Assembly: GCA_947846985.1 (NCBI GenBank)
Contig: CANTUZ010000001.1
Span: 31,210,727 to 31,274,726, forward strand
DNA: 64,000 bases
Source of the DNA: Fratercula arctica
Taxonomy: Eukaryota; Chordata; Aves; Charadriiformes; Alcidae
Direction of reading: 5' to 3'
Below are positions 1 to 13,500 of the stretch, piece by piece. A program made the position numbers and the translations under genes. The notes under the pieces are model-generated. The model ran no database searches. It was not told where the DNA came from and was given only the letters and a program-made list of their open reading frames with translations. Within the stretch, counting starts at the first letter, position 1; each line of letters starts with the position of its first letter.

Positions 1-2710
1 TTTTATTTGCTCATTAAGCGTCAATGATTTGGCCAGTACTGAAGAAGACTCAAATTAAAGACTATTGCTGCCCCAGGGATTTTATAATCTAAATCAGATA
101 CAGAAAGAAAAAATTCTCAGGGAAGCTAGGGACACAGAATAACTTTGAAAGCTCACTCTCTTTTCCCTTAAGCTCTTTTCCTTGTCTCATTTCCATTCAC
201 AGAAATAAAAAATATGTGCAAGCCCTTGTCCTCTAGTATCCTAGCAGCTGCTGCCTTCTCCTCACCGGCCCAACAAATGTCATTTTCCCCCTTTTAATAC
301 ATTAAATACAAGCTGCAAATATCTTTTGTCTTTTAGACTTTATTGAGATGATATTATCACTCCTTTTTGCTTTGTCCATTAGCACCCAAGACTGCCAGAA
401 CTGTCTGGTGCAAGTGGTTAATTTACCCCAGGACACCTGCTTTAGGAGGTTAAAGACAAATTCAGCTTGCTCCATTACAAGATATCCTGGCACAGAGTGT
501 CATAGTCTCAAATTTCTGTTTGGGCCTCAGGAGTTTTTTGTACCTGTCCTTTTGTTTCCTTTTCTGCTGCATCAAACGCAAACTTCCTCACTTGGCTTTC
601 CAGGTCGTCCCTCACCGGTGTGTGGCCCTGTCCATATTGGTTGTTAGGTCTCATGGCAGGTCCTACAGATCATTACTGGTGCAAACTTTCTTTTCTTTGG
701 CCCTGGGTCGCCCACACATGGAAGGAGCTCTTCTGTCCATCAAACCTCATAATATTGTTAAAGTAATGTGTGTTCATAGCCCAACAGAAGAATCACATCT
801 GTGGCAGCTGGGTCACCACTGATTTGTAAAGTTGCCCTTATCTCACGCTTCCCAGCCAGATCACTAAGTTCTTGCACATTTGCACTTAACACTATAGTTT
901 CTCTCTTCCCTGGGGCAAGCAGTGCCTATACAGAGGAGAAGATGAAGCCACGCCAGAAACACTGAGGCTGCTGGGTGGACCCACACTTTGATACCCTACT
1001 ACTGCTGCTTCTCTGCAGTCCCGGGACTCAGGATACAGCCTCCCGTGCATCGATGTGCAGGTAAGATGAGAGCTCTGCTGAAATGAAGTGACAGGTTGCT
1101 CACCTCACTAGTCCAAGCCATCTCACCATTGCTCTGCACCCTTGTTTTTGCCCCTTTTCCACCCATTTGCTGTATATTGCTATGTTCCCATGGCTCTTCT
1201 GGACCTGTGATTGTGTTTTCATCAACCCTGTGTAAGTGTGAGCGTGCACACAGCACTTTCTGCAACTAGCTAAGCCCCTAGTCACTCTTGTGATATATAC
1301 CATTCAGAGAGCGTCCTCTCTGTGTGTTTGGGGGTTTGAAGTAAGCAGGGGGGTGGAATGTCAGGGCTATTGGATTGGAACTAAATTCTCATTTACCGAA
1401 TTTGTGAAAATTTCTATTAGTCAAGTTCTTATTATTTTTTTTCCCCTTACCTAAAGCTGTGTCGGTTTTGTTGATTTTCAGGTCTCTTCTATGCTTACCA
1501 GCATTTGGCAAAAAAGTAAGGAACTGACCTTTCCAGCTTGATGCTGTAAGATTAATTCTACCTAGCAACTGTTGGTTTTTAGGATAAACTTCTGCAAAGC
1601 CGCGTGAGTTACACAATAGAAAGCATGAAAGCCTCTATCCTGTTTAAACAGGTTTCAATGTGGTTGGCTCACAACCCAAGCACACTTGACATCTTGAGTT
1701 GAAGGGTTAATTTCCCTGCTAGCTGCTCTGCCACACCTAAGACAAACCTTCTTCCCAAACAGTAGTAGTCAGAGGCTGCACCCAAACGTGTTGTGCCTGT
1801 TTAAAGCATCACCTGATATCTTCAGAAGTTTCATGTAACACCAAATTTTGGACAACTGCATGTATCTGCTACAGTGGCAACTCCATTCCTTCCTATGTGT
1901 CAGGCCTTGGTGTTGTCATAGATAAACTGGATCCAAGAGTAAAATGCTTCTTTTGTTTTATGACTGCACTGGCCTGGTGGGTGAGCTTTCACTGGAGCAG
2001 CTCTGAGCTGCTCACGGTTCAGCTGCAAAGTCCCTAGAGTTGCCTCCAGGGAAGCGGCCAGAGCTCATTGGTGGGGGAGGAAGGGGAATGAGTGGTACAA
2101 GGGCTCCTTGCAGGCAGCAGCCCACAGTCACTTTGCTTTAGATGCAATACGAAACCTCACTCTTCATGTCGGAACAACTGACATTGTCAGCCTGGTAATG
2201 AAGATGTTGGGGGGGAGGTGTAAAATGTCCCCGATGACGAGATCTCTGTATTCATCAGTTCTTTTTCTCCCTTCTTTTCCTGACAGGCAGGGCATCCTGG
2301 AAAGACAGGAGCAGCAACATAAATTAAGAGAGGTAAGAGAGGCTGCAGGAGAATACTGGTAACAGAGGATGCCATCCACCAGTTGTCCCATGGCAGTAGT
2401 CAGAGGTATCCCTACTTTTGCATTTGAAGTAAGATATATTTTTAAGATGCTTGGACTTTTAGTTACTTTTCTACTCAATTTACAGACTTGTAAAATAGCC
2501 CACCCCATTTTATATATTTTTAAGAACATCTGTAAGTTCAATAAGATCTCCTGGCTTAATAAGAACAAAGATTTCCCCAGGAATTCTCAGCAGGAGGAAG
2601 GTTTCCTTCATGATATGGTAATTCTAGTAAATCAGAGCAATAAACATTCGTCCCCAGCCTATGTCTTATTCGCATCATACAGCCCAGACTTTCCAGTATT
2701 GCTCACAATT
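1..2710. other. Intergenic DNA, no gene seen
   Basis: The open frames here are short, lack recognisable domains and occur on both strands. I found no splice-linked exon chain, RNA gene or clear young repeat. In the human genome the gene beyond MED4 on this side is ITM2B, so this is probably part of the MED4-ITM2B intergenic interval; that is inference. Confidence 0.6.
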
Positions 2711-2711
2711 T

Positions 2712-2867
2712 CAAGAACGGAAAAGAAAGGAAAAGAAAGGAGAAGGGGAGGGGAGAGGGGAGGAGAGGAGAGGAGAGGAGAGGAGAGGAGAGGAGAGGAG
2801 AGGAGAGGAGAGGAGAGGAGAGGAGAGGAGAGGAGAGGAGAGGAGAGGAGAGGAGAGGAGAGGAGAG
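2712..2867 (+). repeat. (AGGAG)n pentanucleotide microsatellite
   Basis: A GA-only tract begins as an impure AAAGG/GGGGA stretch. From about 2761 to 2867 it is a perfect 5-bp repeat of about 21 uninterrupted copies. Because 5 is not a multiple of 3 and the tract has no stop codon, all frames stay open and give Arg/Glu/Gly-rich peptides on one strand and Ser/Leu/Pro peptides on the other. These are artefacts, not genes. The strand is entirely polypurine, so triplex formation is possible. Confidence 0.97.
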
Positions 2868-5800
2868 TTAAAACCATGGGTTATAATGACAGCAGAATTT
2901 GGAGTGGGATGCAGCATACTGCATACTTTACTGCTTGTTAATTATTGTCCCTTGGCCAAAGAGATTTAGGTATCTGGCAATAATTTAAACCTGTTTTAAA
3001 AATTCCTTCAGGAAAATTTACTAAAAGAGCAGCTTCTCAAATCTTTTGTGGAAAAGATGGATTTGTGGAAAGATGTTTACTCCCCAGAAAGCCTCATCTT
3101 TCCCCGATTATGGAGACAAAAAAATCAATAACATGCAATCTGTGCCTGTTTTTCCGTTCAGGATTATTTAAAGCTATAGAGCTAGCAAATCGAGGCTGGT
3201 TAGTGGGGTAGTGATATGGTTACAAGGATCAAACACTGAAGAAGGTGAAAGAAATGTAAGAAATATTCCCTAGTTTCTCAGGAAATCCCTGTGGTCTGTT
3301 GTTATGAACTTCTCTGTATGCAACATAATACAGCATTGGCTACACCAGGACAGGGTAAAACAAACTGTGGCAAGGTGACTGTGTACTTGTTCAGGATGGC
3401 TCAAACTCTGCATTAGGGAGATAAATTATGCAGGAAAAAGAAAGGTAATGGTAATTTGTAAGGAAATGCCAAGACTCAGAGAGAAAACCGTAGTTTCAAT
3501 CTAAGAAAAATTCTCTACTGTCTCCTTTGGGGAGGGTTAGGAAAAAAAGAAAAAAATCTATCTCCCTGCCTATGACTTCGTTCTGTAGTTACTGAAGTCA
3601 AGAGCAATATTCCCATTGACTGAAGATGTGCAATTAGGAGTCTTGACTGCTGTAGAGATAAATCATCCATCTTCACTCTGCTAAAAAAGGAGCTTACAAT
3701 CGCCTTTCAAGATTAATAAAATTTATGTACCAAAAAAACTACCTGGCCATTTCTGGAAGCAACAAAGAATACAAAGTTTTTGGCACAAATTGCATCACTC
3801 AAGTGATTTGACAAGATGCCATCATCAGTCAAAGGCACAGATCAATGCTTTTACATGTGTACCTTGCTAGCAAACCAGTTAGTTTTCCTTCAGTCTTCAG
3901 TAATTCATATCACAAGAAATAGATTCCTATGTAATATGCCCTTGGAGTGGAAACAATTTTAAAAGTAGGTTAAAAATAGAAACCGTTATGAACAATACAC
4001 TCCTTACATAGATTGTAAGTGGAAACATAGTATTTAACTGGGCATCAGTGACGAAATCTGAGGCTACTTGTATATTGGCGAATATCTCTACCAGCATGCA
4101 GCTTGCCACAGAAGCAAGATCCTAATATGAAAACCATGGACTTTTCTCCACTAGGGCTGCCATTTGCTTTCAATAAAGAATCGTCTGAGTAAAGACAATA
4201 GAAGCGGATCCCGTATTTGAAAAACAAGAACAAACACAAATAAATATGAACCAGGAATGATGGAGAAGGAGCCAAAAATAAATAAACTGGAGGAAAAAGA
4301 GCAAGAGAAACAGACAGTTTAATAAGAGTGGGAGTGTGGAGATCAAGACAATTTTCATGCTAGTTTTAAACCCAAATTAAGAAGAAAGTGATAAGTATTT
4401 TATAAAAAAAAACGGGTAGGCATGTTTTGGCATATCATGCTTTTCTCAGTATGCATGGGGGCTATCGCCTTGTTTTGGTATAGGAGGCCTAAGGAGATGT
4501 TCTTCAGTGTGAAAACATCTTTGAATAAATCACATTATCATATTTGCTAGACTGTGTTTTCTCCTCTGTTTTGTACAAGTTATGGGCGGAGTTTGTGAGC
4601 CCTACACTCAGCCTCATGATACCTCTTGTCTTCTCTAACGCAGTTACTTCTGAAAACAGTTTCCATTTATTTCTTAAGTTTCAGGGAGTATTCTTGGCAC
4701 GAGTGGGCAGAACTGTCTTGATTTGGGTAAGCATTTAATAATGAAGAAGGAAGAAAACATGAAGAGGGAACAGAGTCTTTTACCCTGTGTTTATCAGAAG
4801 TACAGTCTCAGACCTTTTCTAAATGTATACTGAACCAAAAATCCATTAAGGACACACATTTTAACACCTTCCAAGATAACAGTACCCATCCATCCTCTTG
4901 TTTGTCCTTTCAATACAGCTGGGACACACCCACACTCTGAATAATTCCTCTCCCAGACAGAAAAAAAAAGACCCATAACAACAGTAGGGGACTGGGTATG
5001 AACCCAGCCCTGGAGGTAGGGAGGGAAGGAGGTGGAGGGAGAACCTGACTTGAAAAGAAAAAAAAAAGAGAGCATAAAGTCCTTAGCAGAAGGACATCAG
5101 GGTCAAGCGAGCCATGAGTAGGAAAAATGAGACAAAGACAAAATCCTTGCAGTGGGTAGGAGGATGGATGGCAAGGGAAAATGGTATGGACAGAGAGCCT
5201 TTGGCGTGGGAAGAGAATTGAGATCCTAGCAGAAAAATTGGGGTACACTGGTGCGTCTCTGTGAAGGATGGGAGGTGGGAGGGATTATGGTACTTTTTAA
5301 GTAGGGAGTGGGTGAAGAGGGACACTGAGCCACCAGCTAGGTAGTAAAATAATGACCTTGAGATGTCTCAGGTATGAAGCACGGGCCTGAGGGAACCCTG
5401 AAACTGAAATAGGAGGTATGACATAGGAAGGTGCTTTGTGTACAGCATGAAAGGTGGTTTTTAAAAGAAAAAATCTTACAGATTCATGGAGCGAGGCAAG
5501 ACAAACAGGGATTCCAGTCGAGCTGGGTGTTTCCAGGAACCGGTCTGCTAAGGGCCCTTTGCTTTGTTGTAGTAAATTCCCCCACATTGCCTTAAGGTGA
5601 CTGGGGACAGGAACCTGCTGTCCTCAAAGGGCTTTTCAGTCACTGGGGTGGGAACAGTTTTCAGGCAGACCCTCATGGAGGACCATTAACCCTAGCCACT
5701 TCCACAGCCACCGCGAACATGAACTTGCCTCTTGGCTGTCCATCTCCTCTGGGGAGCCAGGTGTCACTTTGGAGAAGGGTGAGCGAGGATGCACTCTACT

Positions 5801-8800
5801 AGGGCCGCACATCTTCATGGCCTGAACAGCAGTTTTTTACGAGTGGTGGCAAGTTGTGTTCCGTCTGTCCAGCACTTTGTGAGCACATTCATGCAACAAC
5901 AGTGAACAGATGCTGAAAGACAATTTACAGGGAGCAATTTCTCAGTACTCCACCAAACCAGCAACCCTGCACATATGGCCTGTTCATCCATACTCCAGTA
6001 TGCCCCGTTTTTCTCTCTCTGACAATGTAGAGGCATTAGTATCTTTTCAAGTTTGGTTTGCATTCTTGTCACCCAACGGTTTGTATATCTTTTCTAATTT
6101 AACACATTCACTTTGGGTATATACTTGCACTGTTACTAAAACACTTCCTGAACTGCACAGCTTCAGCTTTCTGTCCGCCACAGGAGCAACCACCAAATAC
6201 TCAGCGACACAGGGTCTTTTTTTAACACTGTGGTTATAACCGCTGACTTCATCTAACAAGTTCACATCTGCCTCGGGAAGCACCAGCACAGGAGCAAGAC
6301 TATGCTCTCGCTACCAGCTCAAGCTGGCTGGTTTGCGCTTGGGGAGAGATACAGGAAAGGCAGATCTGGCTGTGAACTTCTACTACCTGTATGTGCTATA
6401 GGCAGAGGCTGCCCATTTGGGGGTGAAGCAGTAGAAATCTTTAGGGGTGGTAGGTTTGAGAGGCCCGTTACAGTGTGGCTATAGCACTTTCATAGGCATA
6501 GGGCACAAAAGTCCTGTGTAGGAGCCCTGGAGAAGAAGACACACTATAGCCCCCCAAATTAATGAGAAGTCAAGGAAATAGTTTTTGTTCCCCATGCCTG
6601 CAGATTTTGTGGCTCCGAGTATAATTTCATACTCATTTAGGCAGGGGGAGTAGGATTACACAAAATATGATTAAACATTAGAAATGGAGAAGAGCAATTA
6701 GGATCAATCGGATTGCATGCATTTTTAGAAGCCTGAAGCGATGGACACAGGATACCATAGTGCTGTGTGCTGTACGGACACAAGACAGAAGGTCCCTACC
6801 TCTCAGAACTGAGCAGCTGAGCTTAAAACTGGAGACAACAGACCAGAGCAGACAAACCAGACAGGACAACAACTCAGGCATCATGACAGACCCGCATCAC
6901 AGTCTACGCACCGTTTTCAGCACTTCTCAAAAACGATAGTTTTGAGGAATGTAATGAGGTACTTGAGGGACAGTGTAAGATGACAAGCTTAGTGATGTTT
7001 CTGGAGAAAGTCCTCCCGGGAGAAAGATGTGGGGGGCAGAAAGCACGGGCATCTCTAACTGAGCTATGGCATTAGCAGATTCAGTGCGTAGGTTTGTCAT
7101 GGCTGTGTAGCCTCTTTGAAGGACACCTGCACTAGCTTTTTCTTGGCTTAGTCACCAATAAAAAAAGCGGTTGGATGTAGGGAAGAGGGAGGAAAGAGAA
7201 CGAAAAGAAAGCCACGTCTGCTGTGTGATGAGAGCCATGCCATGGGCTGGTTGGAAATGTGGCAGCATATTGCAAGTACACGCTACTCCCCAGTTTGAAG
7301 CAATCCCATTTTTTTTCCTCTCTGGCTGAGACAAAGGCTGGATAGGGAGAGGGAAATGGACCTTCGCAGAAATGCGGTGTTTTGCCTGTCTTGTGACCAG
7401 GCACATTTGTAGCTCTGAATCTGAGCAGTGTCAGTCAACAAAGTAGGATGTGTCAGTAAATTCCCCGCTGGAACTGCTTTTATTCAATCCACTTCATGGT
7501 CTTTCATGGTGCCCATTGACTCAATGCTGAGCAGCTCTGTGGTAAATGAAGCATTTTGCATTTCCGACTTGGGACATGGGAGAAAATAAACAAGTTTTCT
7601 GCTTAAAAAGAGAGAATAACCTTGTGCAGGAAGGAAGAACATTCTGAGCAGTCCTTTCACAATATCTCCAGGCAAAGAAAGGACATGGTTTTGTCCCTTA
7701 GCACTTCTCTTCTCAGAGCTGGAAGCCAGCCCTGACCCATGGGAGCCCCTTTGAGTCTCAGCTATTGATGAAGCTTGGATGGGCTCTTCCCTCACAGTTT
7801 TCTTGGGATGCCAAGATTGGCAACCACATGTTTATTGCCCACTTACTATGAAAAGGGCAAAGGCTGGTTATGGTGGGGAGATGCTCGTGAGACAGAGGTG
7901 ATGTGTGAAGTACAAAAGAAATAACAAAATATGTCTACATAGCACATACAGAGTACACAAAGTTTTTGACTGTCCCAGATGGATCACCTTGAAGCAATTT
8001 CCTGATGTAAATTAGTTCCCTTTGAAGTATCCCAGCAAAAATGCCAGTCTGCTGCAGGGAAACTGAAATACTTCTCATAGATGAAGAATAATAACGGAAA
8101 TACAAACTGACAAAAACTGCGATCTACAGGTGAGTATCAGGGACAGGAAAAATGTGGCTGTAGAGAAAGGTTATAGATGAACTGGTCATAGGAAGGAAAT
8201 TCGTTGTTTTTTCCGATTTACTATCACAAGCTGCTTTCTAAAAAGGAGAGTTTAAATTGCACAGAGTATTATTTTGCAACTGTAATATGAATATGTACTA
8301 TCATAGTACCCAGAGTGTTTCTGTAGTAGCAGCAAACAAACAGAAATGAGGGAAAGAATGATCCTGGAGTAAGATCAAAACCCTGAATCAAAAAAATGTA
8401 TTTGCCAAAAAGTTCCTTTATCTGTACCCCAACGGTAATGGCAGTTTTTCACCCCACATATCTACTATTGTTGGTAACAGGACATGGGTGGGGTACTATG
8501 GGTTTCAGGGTGCGTCCCTCCTCTGTCCTTCCCCATCCCTGTCCTCACCCCTGTTGTGATCCTGTGCCTGTTCACGTGGAGACCAGTTGGAGCACACTGT
8601 AGATCCTTCTTTTCCTATACACCTGAATTTCCTTCCAGTGGAAACCAGGATGCAGGACGGGGGGAAAAAAACCTGTACAGCAGAACCTTATCCCCATATG
8701 CAGTTACTATGTGGCTGGGGGACATTTTGGGAACTGAGAAGCCTCTGGTCCCACAACTTTTGACACACCCAGGGAGTACAAATTGCCTGATAACAGCTTT

Positions 8801-8819
8801 CAAAAATTAGGGGTGAAAC
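2868..8819. other. Intergenic DNA, no gene seen
   Basis: No recognisable coding region. Around 4960-5340 the + strand is conspicuously purine-rich. A segment near 3575-3650 with CTGAAGTCAA and CCCATTGACT resembles the remains of an ancient amniote interspersed repeat, but the match is from memory and weak. Confidence 0.55.
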
Positions 8820-8880
8820 TGTGTTTCTTACTGCCCCCCTCTGTAAAACAGGAATAATACTTTACAGCAAAGCAAGGAAT
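8820..8880 (+). repeat. MIR-like ancient SINE relic (candidate)
   Basis: The segment has CTCTGTAAAACAGGAATAAT, close to the 'catctgtaaaatggggataat' stretch of the MIR/CORE-SINE family. The preceding pyrimidine-rich stretch also fits. Only about 50 bp can be matched by eye, so this is a candidate old repeat. Confidence 0.5.
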
Positions 8881-10289
8881 GCTGACAAGCATTTCATTAT
8901 CAGAGTGCACTGAGAGAATAACTATTTGTCTGTAAGCACTTGATTTGCAAGTGGCTTCAAAATTATCAATGAAAGGTTGGGTTAATATAGATATTCTGCA
9001 TATCTAAATGAGAAATGGCTGCTGTTACAATTAAAAAGGCAAAGGAAGCCTATGGAAAATTGATAGGTAAATATCTAGCTGAGATTTCTGTTAATTAAAG
9101 CATGTAATTTGTTAAAACAACAAAACACAGTGAACTGATTCAAGACCATCTGTCCATGGTAATCATATGTATATGTTCATAGTATTGCATCATTTGAGTA
9201 ATAACCATAGTCGAACAAACATTTTGAAAGATAAACCCATGAAACGTAAGTTCTTTGTGTGAGCAAAATGAGGACCTTGGTCATCAGTCAGCACTGGGCC
9301 TCTAGATTCTTTGATAATATGAAAAAAATAGCAATAAGGAAAGGGATGAAAAGTAATTGGGGACTAAACAACAGAGTTTAAAATGTTTAAAACTGTGAAC
9401 TAATATATATCTATGACTAATAAAGAGCATATATTGACTCCTCAGTTACTCAAGTTTTGCCCTGTTTAAACAATATTTTATTATTTTGACTCTTCCTCCA
9501 CAGACTTTTATCAGAAGCAGAATAAACAATGATCAAAATATGCACTGTAATGTTTTCCTTTGGGGAAAAAAAAAAAAGAAGAAAAGCATCTTTCTCCTAT
9601 GACAGTGTATGAATTTTAATGTAAAATGTATTCTGAGCTAATCCTCTCTTAGACAGGCATGGAGAGATGACAGGCTTTTAAATCTGCCGAGGATGAGTTC
9701 AGGCCTTTCTTTCCGGCTCTGCATTGCTTCTGCAATACTTGCTGACACCGCTGCTACTTAGGGGAGCATAGGGAGTCTACCTGAGTTTAAGGGTGAGCTG
9801 TGGAAATGGGAAATGCTGACAGCTAGGCCTCAAAGGTGAAGGAGGAACTGATGTTAAACTGATGTTTTAACTGATGTTAAAAGAACAAAATGGAAAAGCA
9901 GGAGTAGCAAATAACCAGGCAGACTTTAAAGGAGATTCTTTCTATACTCACACATTCACGTTAGCTGTATCCATGTCAGCAACTGCAAGATAGTATAGCT
10001 ATGCCTATGCTAGTAAATGAAATGTGCTTATGATCCCACTGAGGCTCACTGCGACTACCCATTTTATTAAGCTCTCTTATCTCCCAAAACAGGGTGGCTG
10101 CTTCCAAAGTGCTTATTGCGAATGGTCCCTGACTGATTACCACACAGCATCTAGGAACTGCGTGGGGAAGGGCTGCACACCCTAGGTCCAGTGTCAGAAG
10201 ATCCTTCTGACAGGATCCTTCTTCCAGTTTAATAGTCTGGATGCTCAAATTCTAGTTCAGGGGGACATTCACTGTTTACTTCCCCGGTA
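8881..10289. other. AT-rich intergenic DNA, no gene seen
   Basis: Mostly AT-rich sequence with short homopolymers, including an A-run at about 9567, and a short local repetition of AACTGATGTT near 9847-9880. Nothing coding or clearly regulatory was identified. Confidence 0.55.
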
Positions 10290-10599
10290 TAGGGAGGACA
10301 GTGCCTCTGGGGCCAGGCTTTTTTCAGTGGTGCCCAGTGACAGGACAAGAGGTAACGGGCACAAACTTGAACACAGGAAGTTCCACGTAAACATGAGGAG
10401 GAACTTCTTTACTTTGAGGGTGTCAGAGCGCTGGCACAGGCTGCCCAGAGAGGTGGTGGAGTCCCCATCTCTGGAGACATTCAAAACTCACCTGGACGCG
10501 TTCCTGTGCAACCTGCTCTAGGCGACCCTGCTCTGGCAGGGGGTTGGACTAGATGATCTCCAGAGGTCCCTTCCAACCCCTACCATTTTGTGATTCTGT
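10290..10599 (+). mobile_element. CR1 LINE, 5'-truncated 3' end
   Basis: This is a classic avian CR1 3' terminus. It contains CAGTGACAGGACAAGAGGTA, then GGCTGCCCAGAGAGGTGGTG, then TTGGACTAGATGATCTCCAG and CCCTTCCAACCCC, and ends in TTTTGTGATTCTGT. Only about 300 bp of the element are present, so it is a dead-on-arrival copy without complete ORFs. The short open frame across it (10327-10521, +) is residual CR1 sequence. Confidence 0.95.
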
Positions 10600-13500
10600 C
10601 TACTAAAATGAATGAATGTGCTGAAGTCAACAGAATAACTCATAATAATGAAAGTATAGCGCTAGTACATTGTACTATATATGTAAAACTACAATATGAT
10701 TAGTAATTACTGCAGCATCAGTCTCTGCATACTCATATGTATTTGTTCTGTGAAGCCACAGACCTCCAAATACTTGAGAAGATCTGGTGGCTATTTATCT
10801 GCATAGAGTTACTTGCATACTTAAGGGTTTGACGTATTGTGGCCGAGACAAAGCGAGACAGTAAAAGCCACCAGGAATGCACATTAAAACATTTAGTTTA
10901 TTTCTTTTGGAAACTGGAATTTATATTATATTTCTGTTAGTACTTCACTATGTCCTGATTCAGAAAATTGGTTGCATGAATCATTCAGTTTTGGGAAGAC
11001 AAGGCCCACACCACAAGTTAGGATTGTGTGGATTGTTGAAAGCAGCTAGAAGCTCACCAGAATTTTAAGGCTAGCACTGTTTTATTGTGTTTTTCTCCAA
11101 TAAAGCCTTTTAATTCACCTATGGGGATAGTATATTTTATAGTTTCAGTGATGGGCATACCAAACATGCAGTGACCTGCTAAGACCTAACCAACATGAGG
11201 TTAAGGAAAAGACATACAAGACTATGGCAAGTGAAATGTTCCTTCTTCAAATTCAAAGGATAAGTTTAATGAACATTCTTTTAAAATTAAGCCCTCTATC
11301 TGTAGTTATCAACCCTCGCTTCCTGGTCACACAGGAGCTGGTTCTATATTACGGGCCTGCAATAAAGGAAGGAAAGCAAGAGAGCAGGCAAGACTGGGAG
11401 ACAAAATTAGTATTTATTTTTTACTCTCCTGAGTAATCAAGTATTTCCATATGCCACACAGCAAATGAGACCTGCTTTCCAACTGATTTTCATCTGATGG
11501 TGGGATCCTGTGGTGGTGCCACCTCTGATTAAACCTTTTCTTGAGGTTGGGATATACAATATTGGCTCAGCTGTGTAGATTGTTTTATGCCTAACACGGC
11601 TTGGGTTGCTGGTATACATTTTCTTCCATATAAGGCTGTAGGCTTTCCTTCTGCTATATGCAACTGTCTGCTTTCATGAAATATGTAGGGAACCAGTATG
11701 TTTGAAACCACTGGCTTTAAGTGAAACTGGGCTGAAAATGGCCATGAGTTATTTGCAAAGGGAGGACAGACAGACACACAAGAGCACACATACGCTCAGA
11801 GCATGACTGCAACATTGTCATTTCCATAGAAGCTAAGAATAAATAAACACAAAAGTCTGACTTCACTGCACAATGTCTTCCTTAATTGTAAAAGTTCATC
11901 TGGGCTAGAAACCGAGTTAACCACATTTTAATGCTAAGCATATCTGAAGACTCATGCTGCAAGCCTAAGGCGAGCATGTTCTCAGAAAGCAGGCTCCACA
12001 CCAAGCGCTGAATGCAGCCACAACAAATCATCCTCCTTTGCACAACTAGATCCTGAGATGGGGTGTAAAGACCACGCACACTGCGGAAATTGTGGAAAGT
12101 GTGTAAAGTGTGGAAAAGCAGAAAATGCAGCCACCATCCTGAATGAAAATACGGAAGCTCTGCTTCATGACCAGTGACTCAGACCTGCTTCTTTCACCCC
12201 TGCCAAGAAACTGAGGACACCCCCTCTTCAGAAAGCCCTGGCCATGTTATTGAAACACACTTCCCAAATTCTGTCAGAAAGTGCACACATCCTCTTTCCA
12301 GATCTTGGCAGCATGAAAACACAGAAATTGAATGATTCTGTGAGGAATAACCTGGAGTCCGGGGTTCCTATGGCTCCGTTTACATTCTCAACAATAGCTC
12401 AGCAACAGATGCTGTTGGTAGGAACTCAACCTATGTACTGCACAGAGGAATTTTCACTGAAGCAAATCGACTTCAGCGTGAAGGATGTTGGAAAGTTCGT
12501 GTTGTTCATGTGTGGGAGGGGAAGAAACGTTTCCATGTCTCCACCACAGCTTCTACCAAATCACAGTGGGTCTCAACTGCTCTCAGTGGATCCTATTGCC
12601 TGGATGTGTGGGGTTCAGGGACAGAGTTAATTGTTTTTCTGTCCAAGGAATGTGGATGACTTTGTAGATTACAATCATTCAAACTGGATCCTGCTGCTCC
12701 TCAGGGGTGAAAGAGCTCTCTTTCTGCTTGACTATTGGCCAACTGAAATCACTTTTGTTTGGGGAACAGGGAAGGGCCAGAGCTGTGACCTGTGAAACAG
12801 ATCTGTGAATCTCTTGGCTTGTAAATGCCAGCAGAGAGAGGCTGGGCCCATTATGACAGCTGCCTGTAAAAACTGTGACCTGATAGCGAACAAAATGTCA
12901 ACAAAATGTCCTCAACAAAGGAATCGTTAGGCTGCTGCTCAAAGAGAGGAAGTTCTCAAGTAGGTATTTTGTCATTTAAGTGACATTCTTCCCTACTGAA
13001 TGCAGGCTTCATCACAGCATTTCCTACTATTGTTGCCTAGCATCTGGGTTACTGCAGCTCCCCTCCAGGGGGCTGGCGATACAGATTCTCCAAAAGCTTC
13101 AATCACGTAATTAGATTGCTCCCTTAGTAAGCAGAATTTCCCGGAGGGGAAGCACATTGCACCACTGTTCCACAACTTGCCCAAGCTGCCAGCAAGAGCC
13201 AAGAAAAAAGCCGGTTCTTGAATCTACAAGGCTCTGCAAATTCATGTGGCCTATAAGGTGCAGCAGTAAAAGTCTGGCAGGGCTCTGACACAGGAGTTGC
13301 ATGCATTTAATAATGTGCTTTGGATAGCAAAGTCCAAGAAGAGCCGGGCAATTTGGCAGGAAACCGAGCCAACCTAGCAGCTTGGTGTTGCCAACAGGCT
13401 GTGATCCTGCTCCTGCCTCCTGCCCCTTCCCTGGAATCGCTGGGTGCGGTGCTCACCTGAACAAGCCAGGTGACCAAGAAAGCTGACTCAGCTGCTAAGC

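Noticed and set aside
2369..2941. 190-residue + strand frame with an Arg/Glu/Gly repeat, and Ser/Leu/Pro frames on the opposite strand
   Set aside because: They are kept open only by the stop-free (AGGAG)n microsatellite; the non-repeat parts show no recognisable protein family.
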